DNA from: DATARH01 sp035648415
Lineage (GTDB): Bacteria; Pseudomonadota; Alphaproteobacteria; ATCC43930; CGMCC-115725
NCBI GenBank assembly: GCA_035648415.1
Contig: DASRLO010000069.1
Coordinates: 19,130-83,129 of the forward strand
DNA length: 64,000 nucleotides
Reading direction: 5' to 3'
The notes under the pieces are model-generated. The model saw only the letters and a list, made by a program, of their open reading frames with translations, did not search any database and was not told the origin of the DNA. Of the stretch, positions 17,304 through 27,990 are shown piece by piece. Position 1 is the first letter of the stretch. Each line of letters opens with the position of its first letter. Both the position numbers and the translations under genes were made by a program.

Positions 17304-18278
17304 TTAAACCGTAAATACGGTTTGGCCTGTCGTCTTGCGGCTTTCGAGGTCGCGGTGCGCCTGTGCCGCGTCGCGCAGAGGGTAGGTCTGGTTGACCATG
17401 ATCTTGACCGCCCCGCTCTTGACCACCGAAAACAGATCGTTGGCCGCGGTCAGCAGATCCTCGCGGGTCGCGGTGTAGTTGTTGAGCGTCGGCCGGGTCA
17501 CGTAGAGCGACCCCTTGCCGGCGAGGATGCCGAGATCGACCGGCGGCACCGCGCCCGACGACTGGCCGAACAGCGCCATCAGCCCCAGCGGCGCCAGGCA
17601 GTCGAGCGATTTGAAGAAGGTGTCCTTGCCGACCGAATCGTAGACTACCGGCAGCTTCTTGCCGCCGGTGATCTCGTTGACCCGGGCAACGAAATCCTCG
17701 CTGCGGTAAAGGATCGGGTGGTCGCAGCCATGCGCCTTGGCGAGCGCCGCCTTTTCCTCGCTGCCGACCGTGCCGATCACCGTCGCGCCGAGATGCTTCG
17801 CCCACTGGCAGGCGATGAGCCCGACCCCGCCAGCGGCGGCGTGGACGAGGATCGTCTCGCCCGGCTTTACGACATGGGTGCGGCGGACGAGGTACCAGGC
17901 GGTCATGCCCTTGAGCATCATCGCCGCGGCTTCGCGGTCGGAAATGCCGTCGGGAACCGGGACCAGCCGGTCGGCCGGCATCACCCGCTCCTCGCTGTAG
18001 GCGCCGAGCGGTCCGCCGGCATAGGCGACGCGGTCGCCCGGCTTCAGCCCGGCGACCCCGGACCCGACCTCCTCGACGATGCCGCAGCCCTCGCCGCCGA
18101 GCCCGCTCGGCAGCGGCACCGCGTAAAGCCCGCTGCGCTGATAGGTGTCGATATAGTTGAGACCGACCGCCTTGTGCTTGAGCCGCACCTGGCCGGGGCC
18201 CGGCTTGTCGACGCTGACCTGCTGCCAGGTAAGCACGTCCGGGCCGCCGGTCTTCTCGAAACGGATCGCTTGCACCAT
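17304..18278 (-). CDS. NADPH:quinone reductase (QOR, MDR superfamily)
   Basis: 324 residues, zinc-independent medium-chain reductase. Typical QOR features: VRLKHKAVGLNYIDTYQRSGLYAVPLPSGLG, AYAGGPLGAYSEERVMPADRLVPVP, the NADPH site ILVHAAAGGVGLIACQWAKHLGATVIGTVGSEEKA and the C-terminal YPLRDAAQAHRDLESRKTTG. It reduces quinones, probably as a detoxification enzyme, in the cytoplasm. Confidence 0.93.
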   Translation of the reverse strand: MVQAIRFEKTGGPDVLTWQQVSVDKPGPGQVRLKHKAVGLNYIDTYQRSGLYAVPLPSGLGGEGCGIVEEVGSGVAGLKPGDRVAYAGGPLGAYSEERVMPADRLVPVPDGISDREAAAMMLKGMTAWYLVRRTHVVKPGETILVHAAAGGVGLIACQWAKHLGATVIGTVGSEEKAALAKAHGCDHPILYRSEDFVARVNEITGGKKLPVVYDSVGKDTFFKSLDCLAPLGLMALFGQSSGAVPPVDLGILAGKGSLYVTRPTLNNYTATREDLLTAANDLFSVVKSGAVKIMVNQTYPLRDAAQAHRDLESRKTTGQTVFTV

Positions 18279-18380
18279 GACATGTCCCTCCCAAAGGCAG
18301 ATGGGCGGGTTTTAGAAGCGTCGGGTGGAAAAGCGAAGCGCCTTCGCCGAAGGGTGACGGAATACGCTGCGCTCTTCCGC

Positions 18381-18845
18381 CTAAAGGAGCGTCGGTTCTC
18401 GAGCGAGCGCGCCCTCCAGCGCGAGCAAGGCCTGCTTGGTGCGGAGCCCGCCCGACCCGCTATAACCGCCGAGCCACCCCTTGCCGAGCACCCGGTGACA
18501 CGGGATCACGATGGGGATCGGGTTTTTCCCGCAGGCCCGCCCCACCGCGCGCGGCGCCGAGCCGGTCGTGGCGGCGAGGTCGCCGTAGCAGCGCGTCTCG
18601 CCATAAGGGATGTCCTGCATCGCCGCCCAGACGCGGGTTTCGAAATTGGAGCCTGCCGGGCGCAGCTTCAGGTCGAAATCCGCCAGCTTTCCGGCGAAAT
18701 AGGCGTCGAGCTGGCGCGCCGCCTCGGAGAGCAGCGGATTGCCGTTGCCGGTCCTTTCGTCGGCCCAGCGGATCGCCACCAGGGCGTCGTCATCCTCGTC
18801 AAGGACGAGGTTTCCAACCGGACTCAATATCGATAGCGATTGCAT
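18381..18845 (-). CDS. ogt: Methylated-DNA-protein cysteine methyltransferase
   Basis: 154 residues from ATG 18845. Repairs O6-alkylguanine by irreversible transfer to Cys in IPIVIPCHRVLGKGWLGGYSGSGG. The helix-turn-helix segment FETRVWAAMQDIPYGETRCYGDLA is also conserved. There is no AdaA or AraC-type N-terminus, so it is the Ogt type. The longer in-frame ORF upstream has no family similarity and was not used. Confidence 0.94.
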   Translation of the reverse strand: MQSLSILSPVGNLVLDEDDDALVAIRWADERTGNGNPLLSEAARQLDAYFAGKLADFDLKLRPAGSNFETRVWAAMQDIPYGETRCYGDLAATTGSAPRAVGRACGKNPIPIVIPCHRVLGKGWLGGYSGSGGLRTKQALLALEGALAREPTLL

Positions 18846-18960
18846 CGGCTCTCTCCGCGGCGAACGTTTGCGGAACGCTAGTGGAAATCGGCGATGCCGT
18901 CGACCAATTGAAGCGATAATACGGCCGGCGCCGAACAACCGGCCGCCGGCTCGGCTAGGG

Positions 18961-19863
18961 TCAGGCTTCGAGTGCGTTCAACGTTCGCGGGCCGACGACG
19001 CCATCGGGGGTCAATCCCCCCGCGGTCTGAAAGGCCTCGACCGCCTGCTGGGTTTGTGGCCCGAAGACCCCGTCGGCTCCGACACCGGCGTAGCCCAACG
19101 CCGCCAGGCGCTGCTGCAGAGCCGTGACGTCCGCGCCTGTGGCATGAAGCTGAAGGGTCCGGCCGATGCCGAGCTCTACCGAGGGCATCGGCGGATTGAC
19201 GATCGGACCGGCTGCCGGAGCGGCCGCGTTGGGCAGGGCGCCGCTGTCGTACCAGGTCCGGAAGACCGGAAGCGGACAGGAAAGGCGGTTGAGATCGACC
19301 GATGTGCCGATTCCAGGGACGCTGCCGGTGCTGCTCCATTGCCAGATGAACCAGCATCGCGACCAATCCGCGACGGCGCTCAGACCATCCCAAGGCGGCA
19401 ATCTCGGGTTGGCGGTTGTGCTGCCCGGATATTCCGGGAGCCAGCGCGGGCACTGACGGATCGGCGGGGTCAAGGCATCCGGCGGGTTCAGCCCGTAATA
19501 GGCGATCGGCGTGCGATTGAGCCTCGTCTGGGTGCCGTTGATCCACCGCTCCATGACCGACGCCGAGACGCCGGCGGCCTCCCAGTCGAGGGCGGCGGGA
19601 AACGCCTGCTCGCCGATCGCATCGCAGAACGCGGCGACGGCTCTGTCGTCATCGGCCGAGGTGAGAAAGGCATAGGGAATCCAGGGAATGTTGTGGTCGG
19701 TCGCGCCCTTGCGGTTGTAGTCGAACCGGGCATCGATCGATCCGCCCTGGCTGCATTTGATGAGCGCATAGGCGTAGCCGGCAGCCGCGATCTGCGCCCA
19801 GTCCGGCTGGTTCTGATAATGGCTGACGTCAATGCCGCGGACGAGAGCGCTCCAATCGGTCAT
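18961..19863 (-). CDS. GH25 lysozyme-like protein with peptidoglycan-binding domain
   Basis: 300 residues from ATG 19863. The N-terminal ~200 residues match the GH25 muramidase fold: RGIDVSHYQNQPDWAQIAAAGYAYALIKCSQG (Asp12), IPWIPYAFL and the catalytic D-x-E segment AALDWEAAG (Asp93, Glu95), ending near WQWSSTGSVPGIGTSVDLNRL. Residues ~230-298 are a PG_binding_1 domain (DVTALQQRLAALGYAGVGADGVFGPQTQQAV). No signal peptide or transmembrane helix is visible, as in phage endolysins, but no other phage gene is nearby. It could be a domesticated endolysin or be released by another route. Confidence 0.85.
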   Translation of the reverse strand: MTDWSALVRGIDVSHYQNQPDWAQIAAAGYAYALIKCSQGGSIDARFDYNRKGATDHNIPWIPYAFLTSADDDRAVAAFCDAIGEQAFPAALDWEAAGVSASVMERWINGTQTRLNRTPIAYYGLNPPDALTPPIRQCPRWLPEYPGSTTANPRLPPWDGLSAVADWSRCWFIWQWSSTGSVPGIGTSVDLNRLSCPLPVFRTWYDSGALPNAAAPAAGPIVNPPMPSVELGIGRTLQLHATGADVTALQQRLAALGYAGVGADGVFGPQTQQAVEAFQTAGGLTPDGVVGPRTLNALEA

Positions 19864-19902
19864 GTCTGCCTCCTCTACACGCAAGGAGCGAACAAAATAT
19901 CC

Positions 19903-21924
19903 TTATTTCATGGCATTAAGATGGTGAATTAGCGCCTCGGGCGCGGTAATCGGCAACGAACAAACCGGTCCTTCGCAGACATAGGCGGCGGCCTTGCCGT
20001 CAACGAGGGTCTTGCCAAAGGCCGGGTGACCCGCGGGCAACGCCTCTCCCGGCCCGATGACCTGCACGACGCGCCGCGGCGCCGCCGCCGCATGGATCGC
20101 CCGCCGCAGCCCGGCGAGCGCCGGGTCCGGCGCCTCGCCGACCAGCACGATCTGCACCGGCTTTTGCGCCAGCTCGGTGTTGTTGATGAGGGTGGCGAGC
20201 GGGAAGAAATTGCGCGTCACCTCGCCGGCGAAGGCGCGGATGATTTCCTCGGCGCGTTCGCGGTAGCTCTCGTCGCCGGTGAGGATCGCCAGCCGCGTCA
20301 GCACGCCGATCAGCGTGCCGTTGCCCGCGGGCACCGCCGCGTCGGCCGCGGTCTTGGCGCGCGCGATGAGGCCCGGCGTGTCGTCGGCCGCGAAGAAATA
20401 CCCGCCGCCCTCGCCGTCCCGATAATGCCGATCCAGCACCGCGATCCAGCCCTGTGCCCGCGCCAGGTAGCCGCCATCCTGCGTCGCCTCGTGCAGCGCC
20501 AGCGCGGCGCGGCACAGATTGGCGTAATCGTCGACACTGGCCGGATGGCGCGCCCGCCCCTCGCGCCAGCTGTGGAAAAGCCGCCCGTCGGGCGCGGCCA
20601 TCTCGGCTTCGACAAAGCCGAAGGCGCGCGCGGCGAGGGCGAGCCAATCGGGCCGCTCGAACGCCGACCCGGCGAAGGCCAGCGCGGCGATCATCAGGCC
20701 GTTCCAATCGGCCAGCACCTTGTCGTCGAGTCCCGGCCGGATGCGCGGCGCGCGCACGGCGAATAGTTTGTCGCGGCAGCGCGCGAGCAGCGCCTCGGTT
20801 TCGCCGTCCATCAGCTCCGGATGGTGCAGGCGATTGAGGATGGTTTTCCCTTCCCAGTTGCCGCCCGGCGTCACGTCATAGAGTTCCTTGAACACGGGCG
20901 CGTCGTCGCCCAGCACGCCGTCGATCTCGTCCGCCGACCAGACGTAAAATTTGCCTTCTTCGTGCTCGCTGTCCGCATCGAGACTCGAGGCGAAGCCGCC
21001 GCCCGCCACCATCTCGCGTTCGAGCCAGCCGATCGTCTCGGCCACCCGCTGCGCGTAAAGCGGGTCGCGCACCTCCTGCCAGACCAAGGTCAAGAGATCG
21101 ATCAGCTCGGCATTGTCGTAGAGCATCTTCTCGAAATGCGGCGCGAGCCAGCGCGCATCGACCGAATAGCGGGCGAACCCGCCGCCGAGATGATCGTAAA
21201 TGCCGCCCTGGCAGATCGCGTTCAGCGTGCGCAGCACCGCGTCGCGATAGGGTGCCCGGCCGGTCCGCTTCCAGCCGCGCCACAGCAGCTCGAAGATGCC
21301 GCATTGCGGGAATTTGGGGGCGGTGCCGATCCCGCCGTTCAACGGATCGACCTCGCGCAGCAGCCGCTCGGCGACGCGGTCGAACAGTGCCGGGTCGACG
21401 CCGTCGCCCGCCTCCGGCCGGCCGAGCCGCGCCAGCGCCTCGCGCAGCGCGACGACGTTCTTCGTCACCTTGTCGCGCTCGCCGCGATAGGTCTGCGCGA
21501 CCCCTTGCAGCACCTGAGCGAAACCGGGCCGGCCCCAGCGCGGCTCCGATGGGAAATAGGTGCCGCCCCAGAACGGCTCGCCGTCGGGCGAGAGGAACAT
21601 GGTCAGCGGCCAACCGCCCTGCTCGCCGAGCGACGCCAGTGCGTGCTGATAGATCGCGTCGAGATCGGGACGCTCCTCACGATCAACCTTGATATTGATA
21701 TAGAGGTCGTTCATCAGCGCCGCGATCGCCGGGTTCTCGAAGCTTTCGTGCGCCATCACGTGGCACCAATGGCAGGCCGCATAGCCGATCGACAGCAGGA
21801 TCGGCTTGTCCTGAGTCTTGGCCGCGGTGAGGGCGGCCTCGCCCCAAGCCCGCCAATGCACCGGGTTATTTTTGTGCTGCAGCAAATAGGGGCTGGTTTC
21901 CTCGTCAAGGCGGTTGCGGTCCAT
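19903..21924 (-). CDS. Thioredoxin-fold DUF255 protein (YyaL/SSP411 type)
   Basis: 673 residues. The N-terminal ~160 residues are the DUF255 thioredoxin-like domain: SPYLLQHKNNPVHWRAWGEAAL, then SIGYAACHWCHVMAHESFEN (C-x-x-C as CHWC) and INIKVDREERPDLDAIYQ. The remainder is an alpha/alpha six-barrel with GGIYDHLGGGFARYSVDARWLAPHFEKMLYDNAEL and LADWNGLMIAALA. Widely conserved; substrate and role are unknown. Length matches the family. Confidence 0.93.
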   Translation of the reverse strand: MDRNRLDEETSPYLLQHKNNPVHWRAWGEAALTAAKTQDKPILLSIGYAACHWCHVMAHESFENPAIAALMNDLYINIKVDREERPDLDAIYQHALASLGEQGGWPLTMFLSPDGEPFWGGTYFPSEPRWGRPGFAQVLQGVAQTYRGERDKVTKNVVALREALARLGRPEAGDGVDPALFDRVAERLLREVDPLNGGIGTAPKFPQCGIFELLWRGWKRTGRAPYRDAVLRTLNAICQGGIYDHLGGGFARYSVDARWLAPHFEKMLYDNAELIDLLTLVWQEVRDPLYAQRVAETIGWLEREMVAGGGFASSLDADSEHEEGKFYVWSADEIDGVLGDDAPVFKELYDVTPGGNWEGKTILNRLHHPELMDGETEALLARCRDKLFAVRAPRIRPGLDDKVLADWNGLMIAALAFAGSAFERPDWLALAARAFGFVEAEMAAPDGRLFHSWREGRARHPASVDDYANLCRAALALHEATQDGGYLARAQGWIAVLDRHYRDGEGGGYFFAADDTPGLIARAKTAADAAVPAGNGTLIGVLTRLAILTGDESYRERAEEIIRAFAGEVTRNFFPLATLINNTELAQKPVQIVLVGEAPDPALAGLRRAIHAAAAPRRVVQVIGPGEALPAGHPAFGKTLVDGKAAAYVCEGPVCSLPITAPEALIHHLNAMK

Positions 21925-22103
21925 GCTGACTCCCTGCGGGCGTGTCGTTGCGCGGCAGCGTTGCCCCGATATGACTAGACACCGTGGCTCGACGAAGTAG
22001 GCTTGTCTTTCGCATCTTAAACGCAGTTTGGTCTTAAACGCAGTTTGGCGAGTTGCGTCAGCCTCGCCGCCCGATATCGCTTCTTGGCAATCTGGAGATT
22101 TCG

Positions 22104-22445
22104 ATGGCAGACGATCCGCGTCTCTTCTACGACCGCCACATCTTCATGTGCACCAATGTGCGCCCCGAAGGCCACCCGCGCGGCTGCTGCAGCGCCGGCG
22201 GCAGCGAGAAGCTGCGCGGGTACATGCGCGAAAAGGCCAAGGCGATGGGCATCGAGAACATCCGCTGCAACGCGGCCGGCTGTCTCGACCGTTGCGAGCT
22301 CGGCCCAAACATGGTGATTTATCCGGAAGGCACCTGGTATCATTATGAAAATACCCAGGACATCGACGAGATCCTGGACACCCATGTCAAGAACGGCGGC
22401 CGCGTCGCGCGATTGATGCTGCAACCGGAGCAGAAAGAACTGTAG
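22104..22445 (+). CDS. Thioredoxin-like [2Fe-2S] ferredoxin
   Basis: 113 residues from ATG 22104, with GGAG 7 bp upstream. Four cysteines of the thioredoxin-like ferredoxin pattern are present: FMCTNVRPEGHPRGCCSAGG and later IRCNAAGCLDRCELGPNMVIYP. Matches the small stand-alone (2Fe-2S) ferredoxin-domain proteins found beside mnmE in several alphaproteobacteria. The electron partner is unknown. Confidence 0.88.
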   Translation: MADDPRLFYDRHIFMCTNVRPEGHPRGCCSAGGSEKLRGYMREKAKAMGIENIRCNAAGCLDRCELGPNMVIYPEGTWYHYENTQDIDEILDTHVKNGGRVARLMLQPEQKEL

Positions 22446-22466
22446 TCGCTTTAGGACAGGCGGGCC

Positions 22467-23786
22467 CTGCCGCGCGTCGACCCCGATACGATCTTCGCTC
22501 CGGCGACCGCGCCGGGGCGCGCGGCAATCGCCGTCATTCGATTGAGCGGCCCGCAAGCCGGGTCGGCGCTGGCGGCGCTCGCCGGCGGCCTGCCTGCGCC
22601 GCGGACGGCCCGGCACGTACGGCTATGCGATCCGGAGAGTCGCGAGGAGATCGACGACGGTATCGCACTGTGGTTTCCCGGGCCCCATAGCGTCACCGGC
22701 GAGGATGTCGCCGAGCTGCAGGTCCACGGCAGCCGCGCCGTCTTGGCCGCCCTGATCGCCGCGCTCGGCCGGCTGGGACTGCGCCTCGCCGAGCCCGGCG
22801 AATTCACCCGCCGCGCTTTTTTGCGGGGCAAATTCGACCTGACCCAAGCGGAAGCGATCGCCGACCTCGTCTCCGCGGAGACCGAGGCGCAACTCCGGCA
22901 GGCGCGACGCCAGCTCGACGGCGAGCTCGGCGCGATCTATCGCGGTTGGTCGCGGCGTCTGCTGCGCCTGCTCGCTCATCTTGAGGCCGCGATCGACTTC
23001 CCCGACGAGGATCTGCCGCCCGCGATCGAGGCTGAGGCAGGGCAGGAAACAAACCGGATCGTCGCCGAGATCGCTTCTCACCTCGCGGACGGGCGGCGCG
23101 GCGAACGCTTGCGCGACGGTATCGCCGTGGCGATCGTCGGACCGCCGAATGCCGGTAAATCGAGCTTGCTCAACCGATTAGCGCGCCGCGAGGCGGCAAT
23201 CACATCGCCGATCGCCGGCACGACGCGCGACGTGGTCGAGGTCGCCATCGATCTTGCCGGTTATCCGGTAGTGCTCGCCGATACCGCCGGTCTGCGCGAG
23301 AGCGCCGACACGATCGAGCAGGAAGGGCTGCGCCGCGCGCTCGCCCGCGCCGAGGCGGCGGAGCTTCGGCTTTTCGTATTTGATGCCGCGCACCCCGAGG
23401 ACGCCGCCGGCGCGGCCGCGTGGCCCGGCCGCGATACTCTGCTCGTCGCCAACAAGATCGACATGGCGCCCAAGGCCGGCTTGCCCGAGGGCGCGTTCGC
23501 GGTATCGGCGCTCACCGGCGAGGGCATCGCGACGCTGATCGAAACGCTGTCCGGCCGCATCGCCGCCGATTTTGACCTCGCCGCGCCGACTCTTACCCGG
23601 GCGCGGCATCGAGCGGCGCTGGAGGAGGCGCGCGATGCGCTGCGACGGGCGATCGCGGCGCCGCTTCTCGAGTTGCGCGCCGAGGATTTGCGCCTCGCTT
23701 GGCGGAGCCTCGGCCGCATCACCGGCCAGGTCGATGTCGAGGATCTGCTCGATGTGATTTTCGCCGATTTCTGCATCGGCAAGTGA
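22467..23786 (+). CDS. mnmE: tRNA modification GTPase MnmE (apparent CTG start)
   Basis: Partner of MnmG in making 5-carboxymethylaminomethyl-U34 in tRNAs. The folate-binding N-terminus (DPDTIFAPATAPGRAAIAVIRLSGP) is intact in the frame but has no ATG, GTG or TTG ahead of it. The frame opens after a TAG at 22452, and the only plausible initiator is CTG 22467, preceded by AGGACAGG. That gives 439 residues, a normal length. TTG 22542 would delete the first beta-strands. G-domain GPPNAGKSSLLNRL, GTTRDVVEV, DTAGLRES and NKID are present, and the C-terminus ends FCIGK as required. A sequence error in the start region is the alternative explanation. Confidence 0.93.
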   Translation: MPRVDPDTIFAPATAPGRAAIAVIRLSGPQAGSALAALAGGLPAPRTARHVRLCDPESREEIDDGIALWFPGPHSVTGEDVAELQVHGSRAVLAALIAALGRLGLRLAEPGEFTRRAFLRGKFDLTQAEAIADLVSAETEAQLRQARRQLDGELGAIYRGWSRRLLRLLAHLEAAIDFPDEDLPPAIEAEAGQETNRIVAEIASHLADGRRGERLRDGIAVAIVGPPNAGKSSLLNRLARREAAITSPIAGTTRDVVEVAIDLAGYPVVLADTAGLRESADTIEQEGLRRALARAEAAELRLFVFDAAHPEDAAGAAAWPGRDTLLVANKIDMAPKAGLPEGAFAVSALTGEGIATLIETLSGRIAADFDLAAPTLTRARHRAALEEARDALRRAIAAPLLELRAEDLRLAWRSLGRITGQVDVEDLLDVIFADFCIGK

Positions 23787-23802
23787 TGTTTCACGTGAAA
23801 CC
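23787..23802. promoter_or_regulatory. parS centromere site 1
   Basis: TGTTTCACGTGAAACC, 15 of 16 matches to the ParB-binding consensus TGTTTCACGTGAAACA, with a perfect 14-bp palindrome core. It sits at the mnmE-mnmG junction. If mnmG started at ATG 23786, parS would encode MFHVKP, a peptide often seen at MnmG N-termini for this reason. Confidence 0.92.
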
Positions 23803-23839
23803 TCGACAGGCTTCCGCCTCCTCCCTACAGTCCGCCGCC

Positions 23840-25707
<1,868 letters not shown>

Positions 25708-25711
<4 letters not shown>

Positions 25712-26343
25712 GCGCCGCGCCGCCGCTCGGGCCGAACGGGTTCGCGGCGCAGACCGGTGTTTCACGTGAAACCGTGGCCCGCCTGGAAGCCTATGCCGGT
25801 CTCCTTATGGCCTGGTCCGCGCGGATCAACCTCGTCGGCCGGGCGACGCTGGAAGATTTGTGGCGCCGGCATTTTCTCGATTCGGCGCAGCTTCTGCCGC
25901 TGATCCCGGCCGCGGCGCGGGGCCTTATCGATCTCGGCAGCGGCGCGGGGTTTCCCGGGCTGGTGCTGTCGATCCTAGGCGTGCCGGGCGTCGAATTGGT
26001 CGAGGCCGACCGCCGCAAATCCACCTTTCTGCGCGAGGCCGCGCGAATCGCCGGAGCCGAGGTGACGATCCGCGCCTGCCGCGCCGAGGCGGTGCCGCCG
26101 CGTGCGGTCGACGTCGTCACCGCGCGCGGCTGTGCCCCGCTTGACCGGCTTTTGAACTTGGGCGACAGGTTTATAGGACCCGGAACGACGTGCCTCTTCC
26201 TGAAGGGCGCACGCGCCGCGGAAGAATTGACCGTCGCTCGCAAAGCTTGGACAATGGAGGCCTCGTGTCATCCGAGCCGGACCGATCCGGGCGGAATCGT
26301 GCTTTTGTTGCAGCAGGTGGTCCGTGGGTCTCGTCGAGCTTGA
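25708..26343 (+). CDS. rsmG: 16S rRNA (guanine527-N7)-methyltransferase RsmG (GidB)
   Basis: 211 residues, GTG start overlapping the mnmG stop. SAM-binding motif IDLGSGAGFPGLVL, plus LMAWSARINLVGRATLEDLWRRHFLDSAQL and VTARGCAPLDRLL. A parS site is embedded in the coding sequence and translates as GVSRETV, so this N-terminal peptide is set by the centromere as well as by the protein. Its end overlaps the parA start by 20 bp. Confidence 0.95.
25758..25773. promoter_or_regulatory. parS centromere site 2 (inside rsmG)
   Basis: A second copy of TGTTTCACGTGAAACC, identical to the site at 23787, lying 1971 bp from it and about 1.4 kb before parB. About 13 kb from the predicted origin, the usual origin-to-parS distance in alphaproteobacteria. 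Confidence 0.92.
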
Positions 26344-27139
26344 CGCCGCGCCGCGCATCGCGGCCAGCGGCCGTCGCCCCGCCATCGTTGCGGTCGCCAA
26401 CCAGAAAGGCGGGGTCGGCAAGACCACCACGGCGGTCAATCTCGCCACCGCCTTCGCGGCACGCGGCCGCCGGGTGCTGGTGATCGACCTCGACCCGCAG
26501 GCCAACGCCACTACGGGCCTTGGCGTCGCGGCAGCGCCGGCAATCACCAGCTACGAATTGCTGCTGGGAGAAGCGAAGTTCGACGCAATGGTGCTCGCCA
26601 GCGTGGTGCCGGGTCTTTTTGTCGTGCCGGCCTCGGTCGATCTCGCCGCGGCGGAGATCGAACTCAGCCCCAAGCCGCGGCGCGAATTTCTGCTGGCGGA
26701 TGCCCTGCGCGGCCGCCTCGGCGGCTATGACGATGTGCTGATCGACTGTCCTCCATCGCTTAATCTTTTGACAATCAATGCGTTGACAGCGTCCGATCGG
26801 GTTTTGGTGCCGCTGCAATGCGAGTTTTACGCGCTGGCGGGGCTGGCGCAATTGATGGGAACGATCGAACGGGTGCAGCGGTCGCTGAACCCGCGCCTGG
26901 CGCTTCAGGGCGTTGTGCTGACGATGTACGACCGGCGCAACAATCTGTGCGAGCTGGTCGCGGCCGATGTCCGCGGTCATTTCGGCGGCAAGGTCTACAA
27001 GACGGTGATTCCACGCAATATCCGCGTGTCCGAAGCGCCGTCGCACGGGATGCCGGTGCTGATGTACGACCAGCGCTGTTCGGGCGCTCAAGCTTATGTC
27101 AGGCTCGCTGCGGAAATGCTCCCGGGCGGTGCGGGATGA
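26324..27139 (+). CDS. parA: Chromosome-partitioning ATPase ParA
   Basis: 271 residues with a GTG start inside the rsmG 3' end. Deviant Walker A NQKGGVGKTTTAVNLATAFA near residue 26, VIDLDPQANATTGLG, IDCPPSLNLLTINAL and IPRNIRVSEAPSHG are the signatures of chromosomal (Soj-type) ParA. It moves ParB-parS complexes after replication. parB starts within the parA stop (ATGA). Confidence 0.97.
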   Translation: MGLVELDAAPRIAASGRRPAIVAVANQKGGVGKTTTAVNLATAFAARGRRVLVIDLDPQANATTGLGVAAAPAITSYELLLGEAKFDAMVLASVVPGLFVVPASVDLAAAEIELSPKPRREFLLADALRGRLGGYDDVLIDCPPSLNLLTINALTASDRVLVPLQCEFYALAGLAQLMGTIERVQRSLNPRLALQGVVLTMYDRRNNLCELVAADVRGHFGGKVYKTVIPRNIRVSEAPSHGMPVLMYDQRCSGAQAYVRLAAEMLPGGAG

Positions 27140-27990
27140 ACAGCGCGCGGCGCCAGCCGCTCGGGCGGGGCCTCTCGGCATTGTTCGGCGAGGCGGAGGG
27201 CCGCGTCGGCGACGGCAGCGGCGTGCGCGAGGTCGCGATCGAATTGATTCGCCCGGGGGCCTTCCAACCGCGCCGGCATTTCGACGAGGCCGAACTCGAG
27301 GCGCTGGCCCAGTCGCTGCGCGAGAAGGGGGTGTTGCAGCCGCTGCTGGTGCGCCCGATCGACGACGCCGAGGCGGCGTTCGAGCTGATCGCCGGCGAGC
27401 GGCGCTGGCGCGCGGCGCAGCGCGCCGGACTGCACCAGGTGCCGGTGCTGGTCCGCGCGCTTGCCGATGTCGAGGTGCTGGAGATCGCGCTGGTCGAGAA
27501 TTTGCAACGTGAAGATTTGACGGCTCTCGAAGAAGCGGAGGCCTATCGGCGGCTGACGCACGAATTCGGCCGCACCCAGGCAGGCCTCGCCGGGGCTCTC
27601 GGCAAGAGCCGCAGCCATATCGCGAACACCCTGCGGCTGTTGGCCCTGCCGGAGACGGTACGACACCACCTTGAGGCGGGGACGCTATCCGCCGGGCACG
27701 CGCGGGCGTTGCTGGCGGCGGACGATCCCGCCGCGCTCGCCGCGGAGGTCATTCGCCGCGGGCTCAACGTGCGGGTCACCGAGCAGCTGGTCAAACGGCG
27801 CGCGACGCCGGCGCGCGCGACCCAGCGTCAGGCGCGCGATGCCGACATCGTGGCGCTCGAACGCGATCTTACCCGCGCCTTGGGTCTGCGCGTGACGATC
27901 GCCAGCAAGGCGCGCAGCGGCGCGCTAACCCTGCATTATTCGACCCTCGATCAGCTCGACCGCCTGCTGGCCTTGCTGCGGGCGGGCTGA
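27136..27990 (+). CDS. parB: Chromosome-partitioning protein ParB
   Basis: 284 residues. N-terminal ParA-contact segment RQPLGRGLSALFGE, the CTPase/ParB-N domain (YEL-type ELIAGERRWRAAQRAG, followed by ENLQREDLTALEEAEAY), then the helix-turn-helix (QAGLAGALGKSRSHIANTLRLLALP) and a C-terminal dimerisation domain (ALTLHYSTLDQLDRLLALL). Both parS targets lie just upstream. It ends over the 3' end of holA (40-bp antisense overlap). Confidence 0.97.
   Translation: MNSARRQPLGRGLSALFGEAEGRVGDGSGVREVAIELIRPGAFQPRRHFDEAELEALAQSLREKGVLQPLLVRPIDDAEAAFELIAGERRWRAAQRAGLHQVPVLVRALADVEVLEIALVENLQREDLTALEEAEAYRRLTHEFGRTQAGLAGALGKSRSHIANTLRLLALPETVRHHLEAGTLSAGHARALLAADDPAALAAEVIRRGLNVRVTEQLVKRRATPARATQRQARDADIVALERDLTRALGLRVTIASKARSGALTLHYSTLDQLDRLLALLRAG

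Noticed and set aside
18846..18938. N-terminal extension of Ogt
   Set aside because: The extra 31 residues are Arg-rich and match nothing; ATG 18845 begins the conserved domain.
23699..23785. N-terminal extension of MnmG into mnmE
   Set aside because: It reads mnmE in another frame; the Rossmann start fits ATG 23840 or, at most, 23786.
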